A stretch of 64,000 bases of DNA from contig CM038916.1 in the NCBI GenBank assembly GCA_021904315.1, forward strand, positions 8,769,065 through 8,833,064, read 5' to 3'. Under the pieces are notes generated by a model that was given only the letters and a program-made list of their open reading frames with translations, had not been told where the DNA came from and ran no database searches. Made by a program: the position numbers and the translations under genes. Of this stretch, positions 1 to 11,440 are shown one piece after another; position 1 is the first letter of the stretch; each line of letters opens with the position of its first letter. Source of the stretch: Sphagnum magellanicum. Lineage: Eukaryota; Streptophyta; Sphagnopsida; Sphagnales; Sphagnaceae.

Positions 1-3000
1 ATAAAGTGATGATGTATTTTTTGTGACAAAGGTATTGTCTAAGGACTAGAAGGTAGCTACCTTCCAACCTTTCATTTTTAGTTTTGATTTTGTTAAAGAA
101 ATTCATTTTCAAACATGTTATTTCATCATCTTTTTGAGTTTTTGCCTTACAAACTTTTCCCCATGATAATAATTAGGTTATCAATTCCATAGTCTTATAA
201 TGTGTATCAAATTATTTTGATAAAGTTATATTAAAGGGACAAATATCCTAGTCTAGCTATTTTGATAGGCCTTTTAATAATTTCTTAATTACTAATGGTA
301 GGTTTACACTTATCACCTCCTATTTATTAGGAGATGAAATTACTTGGTAATTAATTTTTGATGATAGCATAATAAGCAACTAGTTTGCCATTAATTGGGT
401 GTTTGTGAAGGAGATTAGGATAAGGGCTAGATTGTGAAAAATTATGGGTTTGGAGGGAACCTTGTAATGTTTATCATTCCTCATTCTAAGCTATGGATTT
501 ATTTCTTTCTCATTTTAAGTGTGTGAAAGTAGTCTTCAAAGATTTTAGAAAAAGATGAAAATGTTATACCCTTGGAAGGTTGTAAGGAGATGGATTTCTA
601 AGTGAAGGAGGGTTGTTTGTTCATTTTATTTTTAGATGTTTTGGGGGAGTTTTTCATACTTTCTTTTTTGCAAGTAGTTTTTTAAAAATTACCTAATGTA
701 AAATATTGTGGTTCTCATTTTAATCTTAATTTTTTAAAGGTTTAGTTAAGGCATTTATACCACTTGATGATGATGGTTGTAATAAAGGCAAGGAGGCCAG
801 TAGCAATGGAAGAATTTAACACAATTCCATGAAAATAATTGGGCTCCAATTCATTGTATTGAAAATGGGCTTGAAGGTAACTATTTTTATGCATTCACTA
901 TGATACACTATAAGTATAATTTGTAATTGCTCATATTCATTTGTTTTTGTTACACTATAATTATAATTTGTAATTGTTCATATTCATTTGTTTGTGTTAC
1001 ACTATAATTATAATTTGTAATTGCTCATATTCATTTGTTTGTGTTACACTATAATTATAATTTGTAATTGCTCATATTCATTTGTTTGTGTTGTTCTTTG
1101 AAAGGTAGGAATATCTTCCTTTCAAGAGTTCATTTAAACTTTTCTTTTTTGTTTTTTATGGGTTTGGTTTAGGGTTTATGGCTTTGCAAATTTTGAGCTT
1201 GTTCAATTCATAACACAAATCAAGAACATACTAACCAAAATGTAAGCAAGACCAATGGGATGCATGTCAACATTGGAAATGTTAGAACTTAGAACCCCAA
1301 TTCAATTCATGTGAACAATTGCATTGCTTTAGTATTAAAAGTTTTGTGTGAGGGATGACATTCCTTTGACACAAACGAACTTGATGAAGTGTAGACCTAG
1401 TATGCAAGTGGTATGGAAATGGGGATGCTTCAAGGTTGTTCATGCTAATTATTGTTCAACAATCATAATGAAGAACAATTAAGCATGGTTGCCAAACATT
1501 CACATGTTTACATCTAAACCCACAAGCAAGGCCAACAAAAGTTGATAGGTAGTGGGAATCTTCTCTCTTTCCATTTTGCAAGCCATTGGATTATATATTA
1601 TTTTAGAGAGAATACATTTATGACATTGTAGGAAAAAACTTAGTAACAAGATGAGAAGTATTGTAACAATGTGTGCAATCATAGCCATATGAATGTTGCA
1701 CACAAAATATGAAAACATCACCTTGATCATGATGAGGTTCAATGATTCCCCCCCATTGATTTCATCCACTCTCACCAATTTGACATATCCAAGTAAATAA
1801 ACATCTAACCAAAATTTCATGCAAATTATTAAACAAACATATTCATCTTGAGTTTCTATTGCATTATTGGAAGTGGGAATACTTCATCATGATGTTGGTG
1901 AGCATTCAAAAGCCAAAGATAATAGAAAATGTCAAAAGGATTTTCATGCAAGTTGCAACAAGCTTGCAAAATTTGTTCGGATCTAAACAAAGTGTCTAAT
2001 ATAACTTCTAAGTGGCATAAAAAGCTTGATAGAATCATTCAACTAGCTCATTACAATCTTTGACAAGCTTAACTAGTGGAGCTCATAACATTGTTACAAG
2101 CATACACATATATGAACTAGTTCCAACTTGAGTATTATAGCCATTCATTGTCAAAGATCAACATAGAATTACCTTAGAAATCATTGTTCCCTTCAATATA
2201 AGTGGTGTAACGCTTCTTCTTCTCACTTACTTGAAAGCCATTTGATTTCCTAACTTCTCACCACAATACATCCTGCAGAAAAATCCATTCCTCCACCACT
2301 CAATTCTCCTATTCTTTGCAATTCCCCTTATGCTCATCCCACTATATATACCCACCTATTTCACCTCCAATCTTCTCTCACAATTCCTTGCCCTCATCCC
2401 CAACTACATTACCTACAAGACTTGCTCAAACCTCCTAGGTTGAACTTCCATTTTCTCCACATTTTCTCAAGCCAAGATTCTAAAGCATTTGCAAAACTAT
2501 CAACACTTATTTGAGTTTATTCTAGACTTGGGTACTTCACAACATCAGTTTATCAACATCTCAGTTCTTTCCAAGCTTGCTACTCACTCAAGCTATAATC
2601 CAGATCTGCCACCCACTGAGGAGTTCCATATAATCTACCTTGCTCCAGCTTGAAACCCACCTTTCTGTGATCAAAACCCTGAGTTCAGAACCTTCTTTCA
2701 GCTCAGGAACTGATGGTTTACCTGATGGTCTTCTTCTTCTTCTGCAATCAAAGATTTCATAACCTGCCATTCCTTTCCATGGTGAAAACTCACAACTTAG
2801 GGAACCATATACGTGAACAAGCAATGAGGACAACATATTCATTTTCCATCAAAACTGCTGAGGTACTTGCTGATATTGCAAGCTAGACAACTGATGATCA
2901 GACTCACTCATTTATTGCAATGTTAGGGTACACAGATCTTTCATCAAGGAAAGCATAAAGTCATTGAATAAACAGAAATGAGATGTGTCTTTTAAGGTAA
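1..3000. other. AT-rich intergenic stretch, no gene supported
   Basis: No reading frame here shows recognisable protein content. Bases 1-2200 are AT-rich and hold a 47-bp tandem repeat near 0.9-1.1 kb. From about 2200 the composition becomes more pyrimidine-rich, with a TATA-like string (CTATATATA) near 2341. That could be a plant promoter or 5' leader on the plus strand, but no convincing coding sequence follows it. Confidence 0.5.
901..1095. repeat. 47-bp tandem repeat, about four copies
   Basis: Near-identical copies of an AT-rich unit (TTACACTATAATTATAATTT followed by a TTCATTTGTTTGTG stretch) follow each other with a period close to 47 bases. The copies differ by only a few bases, so the expansion is recent compared with the surrounding eroded sequence. 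Confidence 0.85.
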
Positions 3001-3206
3001 AGAGTGAAGCATTGATTGCTGCCACGAAATCATTGTTACAAAGATTCCAATTGCTTTGTTTGTACATACAAAGCATCAAAGCCATACAATACCCTAGGTT
3101 ACCGTGCCAACCCTAGTGATGATGAACACTACTGTTGTGGTCGTTTTGGACATGGAAATAGAAAGCACCATTACAAGGCAGGTTTTCTGATCTCATGGTT
3201 CACAAA

Positions 3207-3385
3207 GATCTCTCAAGAAACTAACTGGATATTCATCAAATGATTTTGTCCAGTATCTGAAGATCTCTCAAGAAAACAGAATTTGGCAAACAATTTTGCC
3301 AACAGTATCCAAAGAATCTCTCAAGAAAAACCGGATTCATCAAACCAATTTTGCAATTAAGCCGGAGATCTCTCAAGAAAGAAAA
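3207..3385. repeat. Four spaced copies of GATCTCTCAAGAAA
   Basis: The motif GATCTCTCAAGAAA (one copy GAATCTCTCAAGAAA) begins near 3207, 3262, 3313 and 3367, a period of 52-55 bases. The spacers also resemble each other (TTCATCAAA, ACAATTTTGC). The array lies directly downstream of the minus-strand SurE stop codon, so it may be part of that gene's 3' untranslated region. Confidence 0.75.
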
Positions 3386-3446
3386 CATGGGATGATTCAT
3401 CAAAACTAATTTTGCAAGTACACTACTATCCTTGATCCAACAAGCT

Positions 3447-4535
3447 TCACAGTGCTGATGGTGCTGCAGCAGCTGCTAATTCTGCAACAGCAGCCACCCA
3501 TTCTTCCGCCTGTGTTCGTGTTTGCATCTCCAGGTGAGTTGTGAGCCCAAGTGCTGTGATAGTCACGTAGCCATCCTCAAGAGCTCCAAAATCAAGATCA
3601 GCACACCTTTCTCCAATTTCCTGTTCTGTAGTCTCCATCCGGAAGAGAAGTTTCTGTGGATTGTCTGAATTTCCTGATGTTGTGGTTGTACCACCACCAC
3701 CAGCTCCTACTGACTCTATTTCTGTGTTCTTTCTTAAGTTGGCTCGCCTTGCAGCACCTGCAGCTGAAGCCGCAAGTCCCAACTGAGCCATTTGCATGCC
3801 CATGGCTGTATCCCTACCTACTAGAGGAGTCCGCCGATGTGAGGGTACAAGTTTCCAGTGCAATGGCAAACGGGAAGAGCCTTGCTTGGTGGCCTTGTAA
3901 CCCTTATGTTGTGAAGGATTCAAAGGAACATCCACATTGAAGAAACAATGGCGAGGGAAAACTCCTTTCTCTATATCACGAAGTGCAGCATGTATCAAAG
4001 GCAAGCTGACTTGTGCAGCTGCTTTGAATTCCTCATCTTTGCTTTCTCCTCTTCTCCAGTCCAAGGACACCGCCATAGCCGGCACACCACTCATGAAAGC
4101 CTCGCGTGCTCCTGCCACAGTCCCAGAATAGATGATATGGTACCCACAATTGCTGCCTTTATTGATCCCACTCAGTACCAGAGTGGGTTTTCCCCAAGGA
4201 AACAGATTTGCAGAACCTGACGAAAGACTCAAGGAAACACAATCCGCCGGCGTTCCTGACACTTGGAAGGCTTTGGAAACTCCCGCAATGCTCACGGCTT
4301 CCACCTCGATGGTGGACCGTGTCGTCACTCCGTGCGCCACTGCCGACTTCTCAGAGTCCGGCGCGCACACGAACACTCGGCATCGACCTCCTTGCACCAG
4401 CGCCTGCACCAGCGCCTGCAATCCCGGTGCTTCGATGCCATCGTCGTTCGTTATCAAAACCGCTGGCAATCCTCCTCCTGCTGCAGCTTCTTGTTGTTGT
4501 GGGGTTTCTGCACTTGTATCCATTCTACCTGTCAT
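3447..4535 (-). CDS. SurE-type 5'/3'-nucleotidase (survival protein SurE-like)
   Basis: This is a single-exon gene encoding about 362 residues. SurE proteins are metal-dependent phosphohydrolases that remove phosphate from nucleoside 5'- and 3'-monophosphates, and plants keep a small family of them. The N-terminal core has the hallmark LITNDDGIEAPGL, whose two Asp bind the metal. It is followed by the SGTPADCV region and by SGINKGSNCGYHIIYSGTVA, which carries the conserved Asn and Ser of the active site. A C-terminal extension rich in Ala, Gly and Thr precedes a conserved tail (LEDGYVTITALGLTTHLE). ATGs at 4535 and 4523 are both possible, and the second (MDTSAETP) is slightly more natural. 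No organelle presequence is obvious, so a cytosolic location is likely. The missing introns contrast with the other genes here and would fit an intron-poor subfamily or an old retrocopy, but the frame is intact. Confidence 0.93.
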   Translation of the reverse strand: MTGRMDTSAETPQQQEAAAGGGLPAVLITNDDGIEAPGLQALVQALVQGGRCRVFVCAPDSEKSAVAHGVTTRSTIEVEAVSIAGVSKAFQVSGTPADCVSLSLSSGSANLFPWGKPTLVLSGINKGSNCGYHIIYSGTVAGAREAFMSGVPAMAVSLDWRRGESKDEEFKAAAQVSLPLIHAALRDIEKGVFPRHCFFNVDVPLNPSQHKGYKATKQGSSRLPLHWKLVPSHRRTPLVGRDTAMGMQMAQLGLAASAAGAARRANLRKNTEIESVGAGGGGTTTTSGNSDNPQKLLFRMETTEQEIGERCADLDFGALEDGYVTITALGLTTHLEMQTRTQAEEWVAAVAELAAAAAPSAL

Positions 4536-4702
4536 ACACCACCACAAAGCTCGCTCTTTTCTTCACTTTGCTGCAATAGCTACCACTTCCACCGCTCTGC
4601 AAGGACGAGGATACGACAAGCAGCAACAGCAGCAAGAGATCGGAAGGAGCAAACAAGAAGACGACAAAGGAAGCAAGGAAGAAAGCGCAAAGAGCAAGAA
4701 CC

Positions 4703-4885
4703 CCTAGGGTTTCTGAGAATTCCCAGAACCTTGTTATTAAGGTAAGCCCCTAGGGTTTCCCAGAATTCCCAAAACCTTGTTTTTGGGCTTTCCACAAGTC
4801 TGGGTGAAGAACGCTTAGGGTTTTTTAAGAATTCACCAAATGCAACACGAGCTTCACCCTTAGGGTTTTTTAAGAATTCTCCAAA
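4703..4885 (-). promoter_or_regulatory. Telo-box repeat cluster upstream of SurE
   Basis: Four imperfect units begin near 4704, 4751, 4816 and 4861. Each contains TAGGGTTT followed by an AGAATTC core; the last two share TAGGGTTTTTTAAGAATTC. Read on the SurE strand these are AAACCCTA telo-boxes, a known plant promoter element often found near transcription starts of growth-related genes. The cluster sits 170-350 bases upstream of the SurE start. A promoter role is inferred from motif and position; the repeats arose by local tandem duplication. Confidence 0.5.
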
Positions 4886-4889
4886 TGCA

Positions 4890-7100
4890 ACAAGAGATCA
4901 AAAATTCTTTAGAAAGTTCTTTTACATATGAAATGTTGCCAAAGTTCCTAACATTTGATTACTTGGCACATTTTCAATGCAAATTGCAACTCTCCAATGG
5001 AGAGTGCTTAAAACAAAAACAAGCTTTGCATTTCAATGGCTTTCTATTAGGTTGTTATTATGAGCACATCAGCCTAACAATACGTTGTGATCGCAACAAC
5101 CTAAATGGAAAGAGGCCCCTAAGTGTCTTGGTAAAGTATTGAAATTTGAACTTACCACACAATTACACCAACTTATTTAATTATTCTTGTCAATTTTCAT
5201 TTTCAACTGACCATGCAACAACATTAGTAGTTTGTTTACATAAATAACTTTGTCAATTACACTTTCAACTAACCACACAACACTAATCTTTTAATCCTTG
5301 ATGAAAGAAAGTTCAATATGAATCAAGTGATGCTAGAATTTTCCTCTTTTTTTTAATATAGTCAAACAAACCCCAAGTATAAGTTAAATGGGTTTTTGTT
5401 GTAGACTGAAACAGTGCAAAACCTTAAGTTGTTAAAGTTGTCTTTCCATTAAGGATGTCATGATCATTACTTAGATGTGGCCCTCAGATCAACTTTCTTT
5501 CAATTAGGTTGTTGTGATCACAACATATTGGTGCTCAAAGTCATCTCGCAACTCTATTAGTCAAGCATTGACCAAATGTAGGATGTGTGAGTCAAATTGT
5601 GAATCCCCACAAAATGGCATTTCTCAAAAAAAATTAAAAAATTCTTTTTTGAGAAACATGTGTTTTCAAATTCTCTAGAAAGTTCTTTACATGTAAAATC
5701 TTCCTAAAGTTCCAAATATTGTTCACCTAATGATTTGTTGTAGCTCTCCACCAAAGAACACATGTGCATGCAACATTATAGAAAGTTGGTTGGGTAGGGT
5801 TTAGGACCGAGGTGCAATTACCAATATGGATATTCCTGGATACTTGAAGAATTTTGGCCCCCCAAAAGTATTTGGGAGAAAGATCACCAAAAAGGATGCC
5901 CCAATGCTACTAACATAGTACATAACCAATGTTGGGCAGTTCCTTGAATTTTTTGGAAAAAAATTGCCAGTTCCAATTCTTTTAAATATTGTAGAATCAA
6001 AAGAACTGCTGATCATGGTTCTTTGAAAAACCTCATAGAATCAATGGTTTTTTTTGGTGGGTTCTTCAATTTTTTAGGTTTTTGAGAGAACCATGGTCAT
6101 GTATCAATATGGGTTCTTTGATTTTTTTTGATAACCGATGAATAGGTTTATATATATATATATATATGTACCCAGGCTGATAACTGGCAGGTATTTGCCC
6201 CTCATTTTAAGAACCGCCCCCACACTGGTACATACCAATGTTGGGTGCTTCTTTGAATTTTTAAAGAATCGTCGGTTCTTTGAATTTTCCAAGACATTGA
6301 AATCTGTGCTCATATACCAAAAATTGGTAATTTGAAAATTTTTGAGAACCAATGAGGAAATAGTTACATGCCCAAGTTGATAATCGACAAGTATCTGTCC
6401 CTCATTCTAAGAACTGCCCAACACTGGAACATACCACCATATGCAGCCCCACTTTAGAAGTAGGCACTACATAGGGCCCCGGGAGGATAGAAGGGTTTCT
6501 CAACAAGCTTTTAAAGACAATACTAGCACTTGTGGAAAAGCTCTGCTTCATGCTCAACCCTACCATTAATGGCTTTTGAGCCAAGAAAGTGTAGTGTTTA
6601 AAAAATGGATGAAAGTAATAATCTTTCAGATTCAGATTTCTTGAACACGTTTATGCATTTATTACTCAGTTTTTACTTGAGAGACTAGAGTACACCGTAC
6701 CTCTATCATATAAGAGGAGTGAGGGTGGCTAATAAATAACCCATATTGATTAAGTTGACTATAGAAGCAAGCACTTTAGCACACCTTGGAGACTTTCAAA
6801 GGTGTGTTGTGGTTGGCATTGATGAAACCTTGCCAATCATAAATAAACCAAAGCACCCAAAAAAGGGGGAATACAAGGAACAAAATGGAAGGACTCGCGT
6901 CCAAGAAGACAAAAGAACCACCTAAGAGGGTGAAGCACAAGGGGAACATCAAGTTTCCGAACCCTCTTTTTGTCGCAAGAAGCATATAAAATGAGGAAAG
7001 GGCAGGATGGCTTAAAAGGATGCCTAGTTCAAAAAAACTTTCACCTATTACAACAACATGTTTCAAAATAGAGATCACATGCACACATTATAAAGTCATT
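4890..7100. other. Intergenic, repetitive, no gene seen
   Basis: There is no recognisable gene. The stretch includes a short AT microsatellite near 6148-6167 and a pair of ~70-base direct repeats at about 6171 and 6371, listed separately. Several short frames are broken by stops and have low-complexity composition. Confidence 0.5.
6168..6440. repeat. ~200-bp direct repeat, two diverged copies
   Basis: A ~70-base segment beginning CCCAGGCTGATAACTGGCAG near 6171 recurs near 6371 as CCCAAGTTGATAATCGACAA. Both run on through CCCTCATT, AAGAAC, GCCC and ACACTGG to ACATACCA. Related fragments (ACCAATGTTGGGC with TTTGAATTTTT) occur near 5930 and 6233. The family looks like an old dispersed or tandem repeat with a ~200-base unit. 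Confidence 0.6.
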
Positions 7101-7379
7101 GACATCCTTTGCTTATAAAATGTGTGTAACACCGAAAGAGGATGGCCTCCAATGCCTTTCACTCCACATGCCATGTTGGCAAATCAATGAAGAAACTCGT
7201 CCACCTATTGGTGTAAACATTTGAAAACCTTTACAACTAGAGGGAAACATGTCCACCAAAAATTGATCACAATAAAAACCATCCTTCACCTAACTACAAC
7301 TATCACAACAACCCCATGAAAAAAAATAGCCCTCGAAACCAAATCAATTTGAATGGGGTTGGAGATGATAACATTTGTT

Positions 7380-8800
7380 AACATGCAAACATCATTGATT
7401 AATAACACAATGTTAGCACAATGTCAACTCCATAATGCGAAAAATACAAGTAGAGGCTAGAAGGACATAGGTCTATTCTTACAAAACATGAATTCTCACA
7501 TTTCTCACAATGGTTATGAAAACCTCTTCCACAACATCATACAATGTTGTCCTATCCCCACCAAGCACACATAAAACCAAATGGATGGGAAAGGCTGGCA
7601 ACAAATGCAACGTGACATCCCAAGATTAAAAGATGGGAAAGACTCGATCTAATTCACAATGCAATGGAGCAAACATTTAAAGGTAGGTTAAAAAAAAAAT
7701 GATTAGGTGGGTTAATAACCAAGCGCTTGCACTTGGCCCCGCACACAGCCTCAAGCGCATTTGATGTGAATTAGAAAGTAAATAAAAAAGGATGTTAGTA
7801 AATGAATGGTTTTGTAATCTCTGTGAAATATTTTCCTAAAAACAATTTGCACCTTTTTCGGCCAACTACTCAAAACAGAGGACATATGTTAACCCCAAGG
7901 GAAGAAGTTCTCATGTTGATTTCAAATGCACTTAGAAAGGGAATGGCCTTGAATTGTTCACACCTATCACCTCTAATAAGGACATGAAAAAATCTAATAA
8001 AAACTTGGAAATTATGACAGGGATTATTAAAGCCCGACTCCCCTAATAGGCAATTCGAACAGTGACTTCTAAAGAAATCAACCTTACACCCCCATTAGAA
8101 ATGGGGAGAACCACATGCTTATGGATTGGGGCTTCAGGGCACTCCAATGAGCTTGGACTCAAAAGTCTTTCAAAAACTCCCATCATGATGGATTCAAAAA
8201 CGACAAACTGATTACAAAAACCTAGAAGGGAGGAAAAAATAAAGTTAAAAAGAAGGCCTTTAAGCGAAACATTAAAAGAGAATACCAAAAGTCACATGGA
8301 CGTTCCTTAATTTCAAGAGCATGTATAAATGTCGAACATCCTTACCTAAAGCCTCTTGTTAAAAAAAAAAAAAAAAAAGGCAAAACCAAAGGGGATGCCA
8401 AGGATCCTAATGCCATTGGGGGGGAACAAAATTCGATAGGGGGACGAACCTAGGAGGAAAATTAAACAGAGCCCAAGTTGAACATTTGTGGGGTTGAATA
8501 GACAACCCCACATAAACCAACTAAAACACAAAATGATCAAAGGCGAAGGAAATGACATGGACATGGCTGAACATATGGTAATTGGCCAAGGAAAGGAAAA
8601 GACATAAAGGGAAAGCCCCTAAAGAACAATGCAAAGCATGAAAACGAGTTAGTGCAAAAGAAGCCTGCAAATGGGTCGTTTTGCCATCTGGCATGTGCCC
8701 ATAAAAGAAAGAATGACAAACAAAGCCCCCAAGGAATAATGATGACCAAAGTACAAAAGAATCTAAAAGCCATAAAAAAATGGACAAAAGATAAAAGTTG
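7380..8800 (-). mobile_element. Decayed LINE-like retrotransposon (reverse transcriptase C-terminal half)
   Basis: The minus strand carries broken reverse-transcriptase-like segments in the right order. Near 8720-8580 is a FALTRFHALHCSLGAFP-like segment, followed by a FLSLANYHMF string at the place of the usual ADD-type catalytic box. Near 8430-8370 is NGIRILGIPFGF, typical of the thumb region. Near 8120-8030 is a LPISNGGVRL segment with an in-frame stop just after it, and further RT-tail-like text continues to about 7440. The catalytic Asp pair is not preserved and frameshifts and stops are frequent, so it is dead. Family assignment rests on recalled plant LINE proteins; element ends were not found. 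Confidence 0.55.
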
Positions 8801-8809
8801 GGACAATTG

Positions 8810-11440
8810 GCCTCTCATTGCCCGAAGCCATTAGAAAATTACCTTACCATGACAAGGTGTTGAAAGTGTTTACAATGTTTACTTGAAGCATTACCCAATC
8901 AAAATGAGCATCCAAAGTGCCCTGAATACCATGGACCACATCCTCACAACCTTCTTTAACCATCACCCCACACTGATATGGTGACAAGTGAAAAATAAAC
9001 ACATCACAAAACTACATGGATAAAACCTTACTCACTAATCAATAGAACAAATTTCCCATTACAATAAGAGGAATGTCATCAGAGGGTTTGGCCAAAGCCA
9101 AAAACCTATTAACCCCAAGAACTCAAGCCATGGACCTAGGGATGTGGCCAGTGGCCACATGGGAACACAATTAGTGGAGTTGAATGAAACCACTTGTTGT
9201 GTCTTCGAGGTCAATTTTTTTTTTAAATGTTCAAAAACCATGCCAAATGCCAATCACCAAATGAAACATGCACAAAAATGTTGACTTAAAAGGTCTAAAA
9301 CTAGCTAAAAGTCCAACAAAGAATCCAAGTAGGGCGAATCTATGTTTAACGATGCAAAACTAACAAGTCTCTAATCATCTTTAAGGACGTCAAAATTAGG
9401 GCAAACGGGGCAAGAACCCTAGCGGCATGTGTAACTCCTTGACGCATCCCATGGCTATATTTCGTCCTAGCTTATGTTTGGGGAGGGGGGGGTGGGGCAG
9501 GGGGCACAAAGGTAGAATCAAAATCAAGCAAAATTGTTGATACACCATTAATTGAAATCAAAGGAGCCACTTGTGCACTTGTGCATATGCTCACAAAAGG
9601 TGCTCCATTTGAAGTTCTTCTTAATCACCAAAAAAAATTGTCAAATGTGTGCCTTAATTTTTTTTATGCCCAACTAATCCCCATAAGGGGGAAGAGGAAA
9701 ACACCACTAAGGGAACAACAAGAATAGGTGCCAAGTTGCCACATTAAATGGGTCATGTGTTAAATGGTCAAATGTAATTTCCTGCATCTCTAATGATTTC
9801 AAAATGTTAATCTAGTTGGTTTAAAATGACACCATCCATAGGAAATTTTTAGATACCATAAATGGAAATTAGTAGAACATTAATAACTAATTGATTTCAA
9901 AAGGCATCAAATTCCAATGGGTTCCAATTTTTTTTACAATAATAGAAATAGGAAAGCAAATACAAATTGAGGAACAAAGAACTCAAAAAGTATAAAATGG
10001 TTTAATTGAACGAGTATTAGAACTACAACAACAAAAGCAAATTCATATCACATTAGATCTATGATCATAACATTAGTTACAAAACACGTCAAAGTTGTAA
10101 TCACGGGAACAAACAACAACATATCACCAAACAAATGCATGGTTACCAGTAGAGGTACACAAAAAAAATAAAATCTGAATACAACAAAGAATCAGCCATT
10201 GATTCAATTTGAAATACAACAAGCATAAACAAATCAAACTATAATATAGATAGATTAAACTATTAGATTTCTAGTCCATAGGATTAAATTTTAAAAAAAA
10301 AAAAAACTTTATTAACACATTTTGTTTTGGAACTCCATGACGCAATCTAGAATATGAATGGGGTAATGTTAAGGGAGTAATTATTCATTATAATAATTAA
10401 TTAGTTTATGTCTATTTACCTAATTATTATTCTAGAAATTACTAGTTAGTCTACATTGTTTTTATCACCATTTGAATTTAAATAAATCATAAGACAATTT
10501 TCAAAATAATCATTTTTGGAAAGAAGGGAGATTTATTTTGTAGAACATGGAGTTTTGAGGAAGTATGAAACAAAAATATTTTTTTTGTTTCTAGAAAAGC
10601 TTCAATTCCATAACCATATTTGTTGGTTTTGATGTTTTTCTCATACTTTCATAACTGGATTAAAGTTTTGTATCTAGATATGAGTAAGTATGAATGTTTT
10701 AATCCAAATTTAGATCAGAATATAAAATAGGAATTTTGTATTTACCAAGTGTGTATAAACAACATTTTTTTTCTTTTTTTGCAACTTGAATTGTGAACTT
10801 TAACATGTTAATCTAACCTTGTTAACTTGTTACAATTGATATATTGTGATCTTCAATATGGTTTTGAATTTATCGTTTTGTCTACCATCATAATAGGGTT
10901 GCTTTTAACAAAATTTCAAATGGCACCCTTTATCAATCAATAAAAAACCTTGTTAAATATTACTTTCATTTTTGGGAGCAATTATAATTATGTTGCAAAC
11001 TTAAAAGCCATAATTACATGCCATAATATGTAATTTTATTAACCCTCAAGATTTCATGTCCTTCATCTTCCTTGGTTTTTAACAAAAGAGTTTTTGCTAG
11101 AAAATTCAAGTTTAGAGGCCTTGAATTGCATACAACATGGACAAGATCATTTAGAAAAAAAATAAAATTCAAGGAACTTGAAAGGAAAATGTCAAAAATT
11201 AAGTTGAACTTTGGACCAAAAACTATTGGAATTATTTGTGGATATGCATGTTAGTTGGAAGTTCAAAATATAAAAGCATTCTGAACAAGTAACACTAGTT
11301 GCCATTTGATATTTAGTTCACCAATTTGACCAACTTTGAGAAGTTGTTAAAAATAAATCAATTTAGTCGACCACATTATCATTGACCTTAACCACAATGA
11401 AAGTCCATTATTTAAAAAACCAAATTACTTAATTTAAAAC
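8810..11440. other. AT-rich intergenic stretch with one G-rich island
   Basis: No gene is supported. The part up to about 9300 may hold further LINE debris on the minus strand. From 9500 the sequence is A/T-rich with homopolymer runs and no frame of interest apart from a short 60-codon run near 11072 without recognisable content. Confidence 0.45.
9480..9505 (+). other. G-quadruplex-capable G tract
   Basis: Four runs of four or more G are separated by A, T and CA within 26 bases. This satisfies the standard G-quadruplex pattern with very short loops. It stands out because the flanks are AT-rich. No gene lies beside it, so any function is unknown. Confidence 0.7.

Noticed and set aside
2588..2842. 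84-codon minus-strand frame starting MNMLSSLL
   Set aside because: No family resemblance, no supporting splice partners, and it falls in sequence that looks more like a promoter/leader.
3016..3243. 75-codon frame with a zinc-knuckle-like HYCCGRFGHGNRKHH
   Set aside because: The spacing does not fit CCHC (CxxCxxxGHxxxxC). It lies over a tandem repeat and in the presumed SurE 3' region.
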